NCBI GenBank assembly: GCA_040756715.1
Contig: JBFLYE010000157.1
Coordinates: 1-6,710 of the forward strand
Direction of reading: 5' to 3'
DNA length: 6,710 bases
From: JBFLYE01 sp040756715 [NCBI: bacterium]
GTDB taxonomy: Bacteria > UBA9089 > UBA9088
Shown here one piece after another: positions 1 to 6,591 of this stretch. The notes beneath the pieces were generated by a model. It worked only from the letters and a program-made list of their open reading frames with translations. It ran no database searches and had not been told where the DNA came from. Both the position numbers and the translations under genes were made by a program. Positions within the stretch are counted from its first letter, which is position 1, and every line of letters starts with the position of its first letter.

Positions 1-338
1 CCTTAGAAATAAAAGATAAAGAGATAACCATTAAGCCTTTAATCCCATCCCAATCAGAGCTCCTTCAATCATACCCCAATCCCGCAAAGGATGCCTGCTA
101 TATCCCATTCAAGCTTTCCAAAGATTCAAATGTTTCTCTTGAAATCTATAACATCTTAGGACAAAGGGTAAGGACAATAGAGCTAGGACAAAAACCTAAA
201 GGCTCATATACCCAAAAGAATAGGGCAATATTCTTTGACCTAAAAAATAATGCTGGACAAAACCTTTCTTCTGGATTATACTTTTATAAAATAAAGGCAG
301 GGAATTTTTCTGCCATAAAATCTATGGTTGTAAAATAA
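1..338 (+). CDS. 3' end of exported protein with FlgD-Ig/T9SS-type C-terminal domain (partial)
   Basis: An open frame runs in from the window edge (first full codon at base 3) and stops at TAA 336-338, giving the last 111 residues of a longer protein. The tail has the pattern of FlgD Ig-like and type A T9SS C-terminal domains: SYPNPAKDACYIPFKLS, then SLEIYNILGQRVRTI, then FFDLKNNAGQNLSSGLYFYKI, ending KSMVVK. These small beta-sandwich domains sit at the extreme C-terminus of exported or cell-surface proteins; in Bacteroidota they are cleaved during type IX secretion, while similar tails occur in many candidate phyla with no proven secretion route. The substrate or catalytic part lies outside the window, so the overall function is unknown. 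The stop is only 22 bp from the start of the PilY1-like gene with no terminator between them, so co-transcription is likely. Frame and stop are certain; domain assignment is from motif recognition. Confidence 0.85.
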   Translation, partial: LEIKDKEITIKPLIPSQSELLQSYPNPAKDACYIPFKLSKDSNVSLEIYNILGQRVRTIELGQKPKGSYTQKNRAIFFDLKNNAGQNLSSGLYFYKIKAGNFSAIKSMVVK

Positions 339-349
339 AACAAACAATC

Positions 350-356
350 GGGAGGG
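350..356 (+). promoter_or_regulatory. Strong Shine-Dalgarno for the PilY1-like gene
   Basis: GGGAGGG contains the full GGAGG core (351-355), 5 nt before the ATG at 361. This favours ATG 361 over the in-frame ATG at 370, which would be 14 nt away. It is the only clear Shine-Dalgarno positioned before a start codon in the window; the pilin gene downstream has none. Confidence 0.85.
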
Positions 357-360
357 AAAG

Positions 361-3300
361 ATGGGTAAAATGAGAAGATTTTTGGGAAAAATAAGGCTTG
401 AGGAGCTTGTTCTCTTTGTGCCACTTGTCTTAAGCATAAGCTTTATTCTCATAAAGTGCTTTTTGTTTGCCCAGCCAGTGGGCTGGGGGTATAAGGTAAA
501 GATAAGGATAAATAACCCAGGTCCAGCCAGGACAGATTATCCGGTGCGTATTGAGGTTCCTACCACGCCATATATAGATTCAGGAAGGATGAACTCTGAC
601 CTAGGGGATATAAGGTTCTACCAGGGAAGCAACAACCTTCCCTTCTGGATCTATCCCACTGAGGGGATGAACCGAAATTCGTATTCCTTGCCAGTCTATG
701 TAAGAATAAAAACACTGAATAGCGGAGACAATTTTATCTATATGTATTTTGATAAAAGCAAGGGTGCAGATTCTTCCCCTACCCCTCCCGGAGGGACCTC
801 CTACCTCTGTGAGGATTTAGGACCAAATGTTAATTGGAATACTTGTGCCCCTGCCTGTTTAGACCCAAACCGGCCAAGCAATTTTCCCTTTTCGGGAAAA
901 AGCGCAGGGGCTTCTGTCTTCTCTATCTTTGCCTTTGACCCAAGGGATACCGATACCTTTAATACCGATGGAACCGGCTGGATGACCACGGAAGCAAGAA
1001 GAATAAGCAAAACAAGGCTTTCCAATGCCTTTATCTTACATTTTGAAACCCACTTTTGTTTAGGCAATGAGGTTATGGCATATTTTCTTCTTCAGGGAAA
1101 TAATGCTTCACAACTAGACTCAACCAATGGCTATCGACTTTATATTGATTATGACACTAATGTTGAGGACAATTACCATTGGAGTAGGGGAAGGTATTAT
1201 CTAAGGCTATACCGAAGAACAACTGCTGCGGGATGGCAGGAAGTAACCAATTCTAATATGTACATCTACAACAACACAATCTGGCAGTGGGATATAAAGG
1301 TATCCACCAGCACAATTAGGGTTCTCTCAAATGGAAGCGAGGTTTTAGCTTATAATAGAGGAGGTGATGGTGGTGCTAACTTCAAGGGAGGCTATATTGG
1401 GTTTAAGAGGTATCCCATAACTGGGGCAGAATGTGGACAGAATACGACCGATGGCCTATCCCCGATTGCGGCAGTTGATCGATATAATGAGCATGAGCCA
1501 GAGGTTGAAATAATAGGAAACCCTGATTTAGAGGTAAAAAAGGTAAGGCCTAGCCCAGGAACTTCTTATCACGGAAGGAACATTATTGAATACCCGGCAG
1601 GAACACAGAGGGAAGATGGATATATCGATGGCGATACATTTGAGAAATACATTTACCGCGCATATAAGATGGCAGGAAAAAACCAGCAATTTGAATATTG
1701 GGTAAACATATGGAACAGGGGTAGTGCAGAAGATACATTTAATCTTAAAGTAGAGCCAAAAGGAGGGATGAAAGAATGGTTTATTGCCTATAAATATGGA
1801 AGTAATGAGTGGCAAGAAAACCTCCCTGGCATAGGCTCAAATACACTTGGCTCGATAACCATTTCGGGTGGTGGGTCCTGGGAGCTTGGAATTCTTGTCG
1901 TCCCAGCCGCCGATGTTTTATTTAAGGGAGGAAGGTTTGATTTTACCTTTATCGTGGAGGGAGGGATGGATATGTGCCTTGATACTTGTAGGTTTGTCTC
2001 CTATGTTAGGCCAAAGTTTAACTGCTATTGGAAGTATAAAATGCCCATTTTGATAAAGTATCAAGACACCTATGATACAGGAACCCTCACCGATTATCAG
2101 GTTCTTATAAATATCCCCAAGAATAAGCTTGAAGGTGTAGGACCTACAGGCGCGGATATCCTTTTTAGCGACGAGGAGGGTGGCCTTATTCCCTTCTGGA
2201 TGAAGTCATTTGATTATAATAATAAAAAGGGCTCATTCTGGGTGAATGTTCCAAAGATAAAGGCAAATCCTATGATTCCAGGAAAAAGCCCCTTTGATTT
2301 TGCTGTGTTTTCCGACCTCTGCCAGTGCTATATTGGTGGGGGTGCTGGCCCTGTGGTCAACGATGGCTCTGTTCATTCAAATTCCTGTGCGATAATTAAT
2401 AATTGTGCTCATACGATAGTTGAATCAGGCTATATAAATGATTCAGAAAGAACCGGTTGTGGTGGTGATGATTGCCCTAATGGAAGTTCAAACCCAGCCT
2501 ATTCTGGCGATATCCCATTTCCCGAGCTAGACCTTGCTTATTATAGAAATTTGGCACAACAGCAGGAAAGATACTACACATCCTGCTCTGAAGTCTCTCT
2601 TCCTACTAATGGTGGGGTTACCATGGTAGAGGCATCAGGCTGCACAGTAAGCTTTTCAGGAAATCAAACGGGAAAGGGAAGCCTGATAATAATTGGAGCA
2701 AACCTTGAATTTAAAGGAAATGTTGACTTTAAAGGCCTTGTCTATGTATGGGGAGGGAATTTTTCAATGTCTGGGAATGCAAAGGTTACTGGACAGATAA
2801 TTGTAAGTGGACAGGTAGACATAAATGGAACAGATCGGGTCTATTATCAAAAGCAGTTTCCGGTATGCTCTAATTGCCCAGCAGGTCCACCTGCTCCCGC
2901 AGCAACCGCAACCACAACCATATATTGCTGGTGGGGAAATGTAGATTATCCTATCTCAAGGAGCAATATAAAGGAGACATTTGACCTCTGGGAGGATTGG
3001 GAGGAGAGAACCCTTAATGACCAGGTGGGTGATTGTCCAAATATTACATCCAGCTGTAGTCCAGATTCCGGGGGATGGCAAAATATCCCCACCCCAGCCA
3101 ATAACTATAACTGGTGGAAGATAAGGGATAATACGGGTGCAAATAGGGCAATTGACAAGAGGGTTATGATGGCAGATAAGGGTTCTACTTTTAAATCAAG
3201 CGATATTGGCCCATTTGTTACCGGAGGCGATATCAGGTGGAAGAACTATGAGGTTATTTATTCATCCTATGATGAATACAATAACTATGGCGGTGATGCA

Positions 3301-5901
3301 AACCGGGCAAACCCTCAATATAACCCGGTCTGCCATAGGGACCCTGGAAATACCTGGGGAATGGAGTTTTTTGCCACCCAAGGGGGTTTATTTATCTTCC
3401 GTCCCTTTGGTGATGGAAGGGATTGGACCTGGCAATATCAGTCTAATGCAGGAAAAATCCTTGGCGATTCTACATATCCGATGTTTAAGAAAAGATACTG
3501 GATAAAGGTAAGGCCATTCTATAATAATATTGATAAAAAGACATATCTTATGCTTCTGATTAGAAAAGAACCTGCGCCTGCTGATATAGATTCTGATAGC
3601 GGTTTTCTCCCTGTAACCGAGCGTTTTGACCAAATGCCCCCGGGGTTTATCGCACCAAGTGCCTATGCCGCACAAGGTGGAGCAATCGGCTTTGGTGGCT
3701 GGAATGGTGGCTTTTCTTATGACAATATCAGGGTTAGGAAATTTGTTTATCCTGAGCCAAGCTATGAAATAGGAGAGGGGGAAACATTGGCATATAAACC
3801 CATTAAGAGCCTATCATTTCCAAATTTAACCCCACCTTTGATGAATAACAGACCCTGCCTGGTTATAGGAACAATAGAGCCCTGGAAATGGTGGGGAAAC
3901 CTCTATAGCTATTATGGAGATTGCTATTTAGGCGGGGAGTGCGAAGAGGGTGAAAGCAGAGAGATCTTAGCCTCAATAAGCCTCTGGGGAGATACCCAAA
4001 CACAAGTATTAAAGGGCTTTGGCGACCATCTAAAGGAGGCGCAAGTAGGGGATAACAACCCATCATTTGCAGCTTTTCTTCCCCTGCCAGATAATGGGGG
4101 AGATTGGTGGAAAACACAGGGAAGGGTTATCTTTACGGCAAACACAAGCACCGACCAGGCCTTTATCCCCTTTGACATTTCAAACAAAAACCAATTTAAA
4201 CAATACCTGGGAGTTCCTGATCATGAAGTAGATGACCTGATAAGGTTTGTGCGGGGGAAATATATAAACAGGTATAAAAGATCAGAACTTAGGGTATATA
4301 ATAGATATATCCTTGGTTCAACTGCAGATACAAATCAATGGAAGTTGGGTGATATTATTCATTCCAATCCCTTAGCGGTTGGCCTACCGGTTTTATACTA
4401 TCCCGATCAAGAATACACAAAATTTAGCAAAGAGAATTCAACGAGAACCCTCGTGGTATACTTTGGCTCTAATGATGGAGTTTTCCATTGTGTCAGAATG
4501 GCAAAATGGACTAAAGGGGTAGTAACGGAAAGGGGGACATTTAGTATGTACACAAGCGATACCAGTGCGAGGGAACTCTGGTCATTCATTCCCAATGGGT
4601 TATTGGGAAAGCTTAAGGATACAACAGAAAAAGACCATAAATACACAGCCGATGGCTTATTGAGGGCAATTGATTTCTGGGATAATCAAGAGAAAAAATA
4701 CAAAACCCTCTTAGTCGGTGTTTTAAGGACAGGTGGGCAATCTATTTTTGCCATTGATATTACCGATCCATATTATCCAAAGCTCCTTTGGGAAAAGAAC
4801 AATCTTACCAATCCAGAAGAATTTGAAAGGATTGGAGAGACATTTTCTGCCCCTGCTTTAGGAATGCTGGAAGAGGGATTGGATAAAAATAACCGATGGG
4901 TGGGAATCTTTGGCTCTGGCTTACATCCAAATGGGATAAGGAATATCGCAGATAAATGTGCATACCTTACTGTGATAAACCTTAAAGATGGAAGCATTAT
5001 AAAGCAGATTAGGGTTTCCGAGAAGGTAGGTAATATCACCTCTGATCTATCCTGTATGAGGGGTAGAGATGGTGAATTAAAGAGGATATCCTTTGGTGAT
5101 TACTTTGGATGTGTCTTTAGAATAGACCTTCGCACCGAAGGCCTAGTCAGTTCATTTTTAAGCAAAGGAGAGCTTTCTGAGGGCTCTGATTTATTCTTCA
5201 AGCCCGCTGATTACAATAGCTCTAATCTCTGGACAGGAAGCCCTCCAGAAAGGCCTGTTCCCACTATGCCTGTATTTGGAAATGTAGATGTTTCTCAATT
5301 TCCTGCAGACTGGTGGTGTTGGCTATACTTTCCCACCGGTGATTATGATGTCTATGATGAAAATTATCCCCATCAAAGGGTCTATGCCTTAGATGAGAAA
5401 AAACCCCTTCCCTATAACGATATCATAGGCCTTACTAATATGACAGATTCTTCAAAATCAAATCCCAATAATAATAGCTACTATATTGAGCTTGGCCATG
5501 ATGATCCAAAGGATTATGCAACCACAGGTGCTACAAGCCCAAAGGATAGGAATGAACGGTGCATCTCTCCCGTAGAGGTCTTTAATTTTATCCTCTTCTT
5601 TACCACATTTACACCAAACTCTAATATATGTGAGGGTGGCCTTACCAGGTTCTATGCGGTTAGATTTACCTCAGGCGAGGTTTATCAAGACCTTATCGGG
5701 GCAGTGGCTGGAAAGGAAGATGTAAGGAGCGTTGCCTATCCCGATGTGGGTGTTCCATCTACAACCATGATCTATCCAGGAGGAGAAGCATCGGGACCAT
5801 CAGGTGGAATAATGAATACAGGCACAGGTGAGATAATGCAGGTTCCCCTATCCTCTATCTTTCCTCCCGTAGATATACGTTTATGGAGGGAAGTAAGATA
5901 G
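361..5901 (+). CDS. Giant PilY1/PilC-type pilus tip adhesin with DUF2341 domains
   Basis: This 1846-aa exported protein is probably a type IV pilus tip/adhesion factor. A basic N-terminus is followed by a hydrophobic stretch (about 16-37), with likely signal cleavage after LFA (37/38). Residues 42-139 match DUF2341 (WGYKVKIRINNPG, FIYMYF); about 180-386 look like a concanavalin/LamG-type fold; about 387-545 is an Ig-like, NEW3-like domain (PDLEVKK, WNRGSAEDTFNLKV). A second DUF2341 starts at 557, is broken after about 640, and resumes at 853 (TIYCWWGN, SRSNIKETFDLWEDWEE). It is followed by a second concanavalin-like region ending YDNIRVRKFVYPEP (1120-1133). From about 1165 to the end is a PilY1 propeller ending LWREVR. 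Family members are usually about 1000-1500 aa, often with a von Willebrand A domain near the N-terminus; I see none here. The PilY1 assignment is strong; the order of N-terminal modules is inferred from motifs only. No frameshift or internal stop is seen. Confidence 0.9.
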   Translation: MGKMRRFLGKIRLEELVLFVPLVLSISFILIKCFLFAQPVGWGYKVKIRINNPGPARTDYPVRIEVPTTPYIDSGRMNSDLGDIRFYQGSNNLPFWIYPTEGMNRNSYSLPVYVRIKTLNSGDNFIYMYFDKSKGADSSPTPPGGTSYLCEDLGPNVNWNTCAPACLDPNRPSNFPFSGKSAGASVFSIFAFDPRDTDTFNTDGTGWMTTEARRISKTRLSNAFILHFETHFCLGNEVMAYFLLQGNNASQLDSTNGYRLYIDYDTNVEDNYHWSRGRYYLRLYRRTTAAGWQEVTNSNMYIYNNTIWQWDIKVSTSTIRVLSNGSEVLAYNRGGDGGANFKGGYIGFKRYPITGAECGQNTTDGLSPIAAVDRYNEHEPEVEIIGNPDLEVKKVRPSPGTSYHGRNIIEYPAGTQREDGYIDGDTFEKYIYRAYKMAGKNQQFEYWVNIWNRGSAEDTFNLKVEPKGGMKEWFIAYKYGSNEWQENLPGIGSNTLGSITISGGGSWELGILVVPAADVLFKGGRFDFTFIVEGGMDMCLDTCRFVSYVRPKFNCYWKYKMPILIKYQDTYDTGTLTDYQVLINIPKNKLEGVGPTGADILFSDEEGGLIPFWMKSFDYNNKKGSFWVNVPKIKANPMIPGKSPFDFAVFSDLCQCYIGGGAGPVVNDGSVHSNSCAIINNCAHTIVESGYINDSERTGCGGDDCPNGSSNPAYSGDIPFPELDLAYYRNLAQQQERYYTSCSEVSLPTNGGVTMVEASGCTVSFSGNQTGKGSLIIIGANLEFKGNVDFKGLVYVWGGNFSMSGNAKVTGQIIVSGQVDINGTDRVYYQKQFPVCSNCPAGPPAPAATATTTIYCWWGNVDYPISRSNIKETFDLWEDWEERTLNDQVGDCPNITSSCSPDSGGWQNIPTPANNYNWWKIRDNTGANRAIDKRVMMADKGSTFKSSDIGPFVTGGDIRWKNYEVIYSSYDEYNNYGGDANRANPQYNPVCHRDPGNTWGMEFFATQGGLFIFRPFGDGRDWTWQYQSNAGKILGDSTYPMFKKRYWIKVRPFYNNIDKKTYLMLLIRKEPAPADIDSDSGFLPVTERFDQMPPGFIAPSAYAAQGGAIGFGGWNGGFSYDNIRVRKFVYPEPSYEIGEGETLAYKPIKSLSFPNLTPPLMNNRPCLVIGTIEPWKWWGNLYSYYGDCYLGGECEEGESREILASISLWGDTQTQVLKGFGDHLKEAQVGDNNPSFAAFLPLPDNGGDWWKTQGRVIFTANTSTDQAFIPFDISNKNQFKQYLGVPDHEVDDLIRFVRGKYINRYKRSELRVYNRYILGSTADTNQWKLGDIIHSNPLAVGLPVLYYPDQEYTKFSKENSTRTLVVYFGSNDGVFHCVRMAKWTKGVVTERGTFSMYTSDTSARELWSFIPNGLLGKLKDTTEKDHKYTADGLLRAIDFWDNQEKKYKTLLVGVLRTGGQSIFAIDITDPYYPKLLWEKNNLTNPEEFERIGETFSAPALGMLEEGLDKNNRWVGIFGSGLHPNGIRNIADKCAYLTVINLKDGSIIKQIRVSEKVGNITSDLSCMRGRDGELKRISFGDYFGCVFRIDLRTEGLVSSFLSKGELSEGSDLFFKPADYNSSNLWTGSPPERPVPTMPVFGNVDVSQFPADWWCWLYFPTGDYDVYDENYPHQRVYALDEKKPLPYNDIIGLTNMTDSSKSNPNNNSYYIELGHDDPKDYATTGATSPKDRNERCISPVEVFNFILFFTTFTPNSNICEGGLTRFYAVRFTSGEVYQDLIGAVAGKEDVRSVAYPDVGVPSTTMIYPGGEASGPSGGIMNTGTGEIMQVPLSSIFPPVDIRLWREVR
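2281..2904 (+). other. PilX-like, Cys-rich module nested inside the second DUF2341 domain
   Basis: Residues about 641-848 interrupt the second DUF2341 domain. The segment has hallmarks I associate with PilX-like minor pilin ectodomains: FDFAVFSD near its start, a GSVHSN motif (669-674), an IPFPELDLAYYRNLA helix-like stretch (718-732) followed by YYT, then beta-helix-like repeats (GSLIIIGANLEFKGNVDFKG, then LVYVWGGNFSMSGNAKVTGQ, then IIVSG). It holds ten cysteines, several closely paired (654/656, 676/682, 700/705, 836/839), suggesting disulfides. It ends in a Pro/Ala/Thr linker (841-853) before DUF2341 resumes. Boundaries are good to about 10-15 residues. Confidence 0.6.
3853..5898 (+). other. 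PilY1/PilC C-terminal beta-propeller domain
   Basis: Residues about 1165-1846 show PilY1 family signatures in the usual order: WWGNL (1177-1181), DDLIRFVRGKY, LGDIIHSNPLAVG (from 1329), VVYFGSNDGVFHC (1365-1377), ELWSFIPNGLL (from 1405), TLLVGVLRTGGQSIFAIDIT (from 1449) with DP after it, GIFGSG (1515-1520), FGDYFGCVFRIDL (1578-1590), LYFPTGDYDVYD, FNFILFFTTFTPNSNICEGG, and a terminal LWREVR. In PilY1 this domain forms a modified propeller that binds host or surface ligands and controls pilus retraction. The calcium loop that normally precedes the YxGDxxGNxxRFDL-type strand looks degenerate here. The domain appears complete to its usual end. Confidence 0.85.
5859..5893 (+). promoter_or_regulatory. 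Compound hairpin at the 3' end of the PilY1-like gene
   Basis: CTTTCCTCC (5859-5867) pairs with GGAGGGAAG (5885-5893) over 9 bp with one G-U pair. The loop contains a second small stem, CGTA-GATA-TACG (5868-5879). The structure ends 5 nt before the TAG stop (5899-5901). No T-run follows directly; the nearest is TTTT at 5905-5908, so it is a weak candidate for a terminator and might instead be a 3'-end stabiliser, or only a consequence of coding sequence. Confidence 0.25.
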
Positions 5902-5903
5902 AA

Positions 5904-5937
5904 ATTTTAAATGTTGAATTTTGAATGTTAAATTATG
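5904..5937 (+). repeat. Degenerate TTTGAAT heptamer repeat after the PilY1-like stop
   Basis: Starting 3 nt after the TAG stop, the DNA is built of TTTGAAT/GTTGAAT-type heptamers, several degenerate. Its core AATGTTGAATTTTGAAT (5910-5926) is identical over 17 nt to cores at 6598-6614 and 6653-6669. It is in the opposite orientation to the ATTCAAA repeat at the start of the pilin gene. The rest of the 135-bp spacer (5938-6036) is AT-rich with no gene that I can see. Confidence 0.75.
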
Positions 5938-5983
5938 AAGAAAGATAACTTAATTCAAGAAAAAAGTTTTTAGAAATTGAAAG

Positions 5984-6026
5984 TATAATCAATATTTTGA
6001 CTAAAATTGTAAGAACAAGTTCTAAA
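5984..6026 (+). promoter_or_regulatory. Candidate promoter(s) for the pilin gene
   Basis: There are two weak options. A perfect TATAAT lies at 5984-5989 but has no recognisable -35 at standard spacing. Alternatively TTGACT (5997-6002) with TCTAAA (6021-6026) has an 18-nt spacer; transcription would then start near 6033, only a few bases before the ATG at 6037, which would fit the lack of a Shine-Dalgarno (near-leaderless mRNA). AT-rich spacers produce such matches by chance. Confidence 0.25.
6012..6023. promoter_or_regulatory. Small dyad AGAAC-AA-GTTCT upstream of the pilin gene
   Basis: This is a perfect 5-bp inverted repeat with a 2-nt centre, 14 bp before the pilin ATG and overlapping the second candidate promoter. 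It could be an operator half-site pair for a dimeric regulator. It is too short to rule out chance and matches no operator I can name; the spacing is wrong for the GAAC-N4-GTTC LexA box. Confidence 0.2.
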
Positions 6027-6036
6027 TCAATTTAAT

Positions 6037-6591
6037 ATGATTTATAATTCAAAATTCAAAATTCAAAATTCAAAATTTACCGGGTATACCCTATTAGAAA
6101 TTATGGTGGTTGTTTCTATACTGGGAATAGCCCTTGCTGTGATTACCCCAAATATGCTGGGAAGGGCCAGGAGGACAAGCCTGGAATCCTCCCTTTCAGC
6201 CTTAGCCGGTGATATGAAAAAGGCAAGGGCAGAGGCAATGTCTTTTGGAACAAGGACAGTCCTCCTGACCGTTGGCTCAGAAACCTCAGGACCAGAAGAC
6301 CTTGATCAGGATGGAAGAAAAGAGGAGCATTACATCTGCTTTATTGACAATGATCGAAATGGAGCATTTACCCTTAATGTTGATCAGGTTTTATACAAGA
6401 AGAACTGGGGTAATGTTGAGGTAGGAATAAATACCCTATCGCCGATTATCTTTCTTCCCCAGGGAACCATAGTTCCTAATGGACAAGCGCCACGGGCTTT
6501 AAATATAAAATTTCCTAACTACAAGTCTGAATATTCCCTTGAGCTTTTATCAATCCTTGGAATGACAAGGATTGTAAGAATAAGATTATGA
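6037..6591 (+). CDS. GspH/FimT-type minor (pseudo)pilin precursor
   Basis: This 184-aa prepilin has a type IV leader, cleaved by prepilin peptidase after Gly16. Mature protein starts YTLLEIMVVVSILGIALAVI, with the conserved Glu at +5 (E21) and Tyr in place of the usual Phe at +1. The rest fits GspH/FimT: SALAGDMKKARAEAMSFGTR, a CFIDNDRNGAF motif (101-111), and a C-terminal GMTRIVRIRL strand. Length is typical of the family. After cleavage it would sit in the inner membrane and enter the tip of a type IV pilus or type II pseudopilus; the PilY1-type neighbour favours a pilus priming complex (FimT/FimU role). DLDQDG (88-93) may be a metal-binding loop. ATG 6037 is the only ATG before the cleavage site (the in-frame stop TAA is at 6010), yet it has no Shine-Dalgarno, and residues 4-14 of the leader come from a heptamer repeat. 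The TGA stop overlaps the downstream 35-bp repeat. Further minor pilin genes probably lie beyond the window. Confidence 0.88.
   Translation: MIYNSKFKIQNSKFTGYTLLEIMVVVSILGIALAVITPNMLGRARRTSLESSLSALAGDMKKARAEAMSFGTRTVLLTVGSETSGPEDLDQDGRKEEHYICFIDNDRNGAFTLNVDQVLYKKNWGNVEVGINTLSPIIFLPQGTIVPNGQAPRALNIKFPNYKSEYSLELLSILGMTRIVRIRL
6047..6078 (+). repeat. (ATTCAAA)4 heptamer tandem repeat inside the pilin leader
   Basis: Four perfect ATTCAAA units (6047-6074) plus a partial ATTT lie at codons 4-14 of the pilin gene, encoding the NSKFKIQNSKF stretch. A 7-nt unit is not a multiple of 3, so gain or loss of one unit shifts the frame. The repeat itself stays open in all three frames, since each frame cycles through the same seven codons. 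It is the reverse complement of the TTTGAAT-type repeats at 5904-5937, 6585-6619 and 6640-6674. Confidence 0.9.

Noticed and set aside
1-338. Assignment to Bacteroidota from the T9SS-like tail
   Set aside because: The tail fits the FlgD Ig-like pattern equally well, and such tails occur in many candidate phyla; codon use and DUF2341 content do not single out Bacteroidota.
370-372. Alternative start ATG for the PilY1-like gene
   Set aside because: It is 14 nt from the Shine-Dalgarno, whereas ATG 361 is 5 nt away; the difference is only three residues.
801-1067. Antisense open frame of 88 codons within the PilY1-like gene
   Set aside because: Lies wholly inside a well-supported coding region, with no Shine-Dalgarno or recognisable motif. 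The same applies to the antisense frames at 1528-1815, 3388-3675, 3863-4117, 3924-4187, 4407-4646 and 4773-5039.
3206-3505. Alternative + strand frame of 99 codons (and another at 1868-2053)
   Set aside because: Overlaps the main frame, which carries clear domain motifs; no family features are seen in the alternative translations.
3574-3620. Calcium loop DIDSDSG in the second concanavalin-like region
   Set aside because: Acidic spacing only partly fits an EF-hand-like loop and it does not lie at the PilY1 calcium position; too weak to claim.
6012-6023. LexA/SOS box
   Set aside because: AGAAC-AA-GTTCT has a 2-nt centre, whereas the Gram-positive-type box needs GAAC-N4-GTTC and the E. coli type CTG-N10-CAG.
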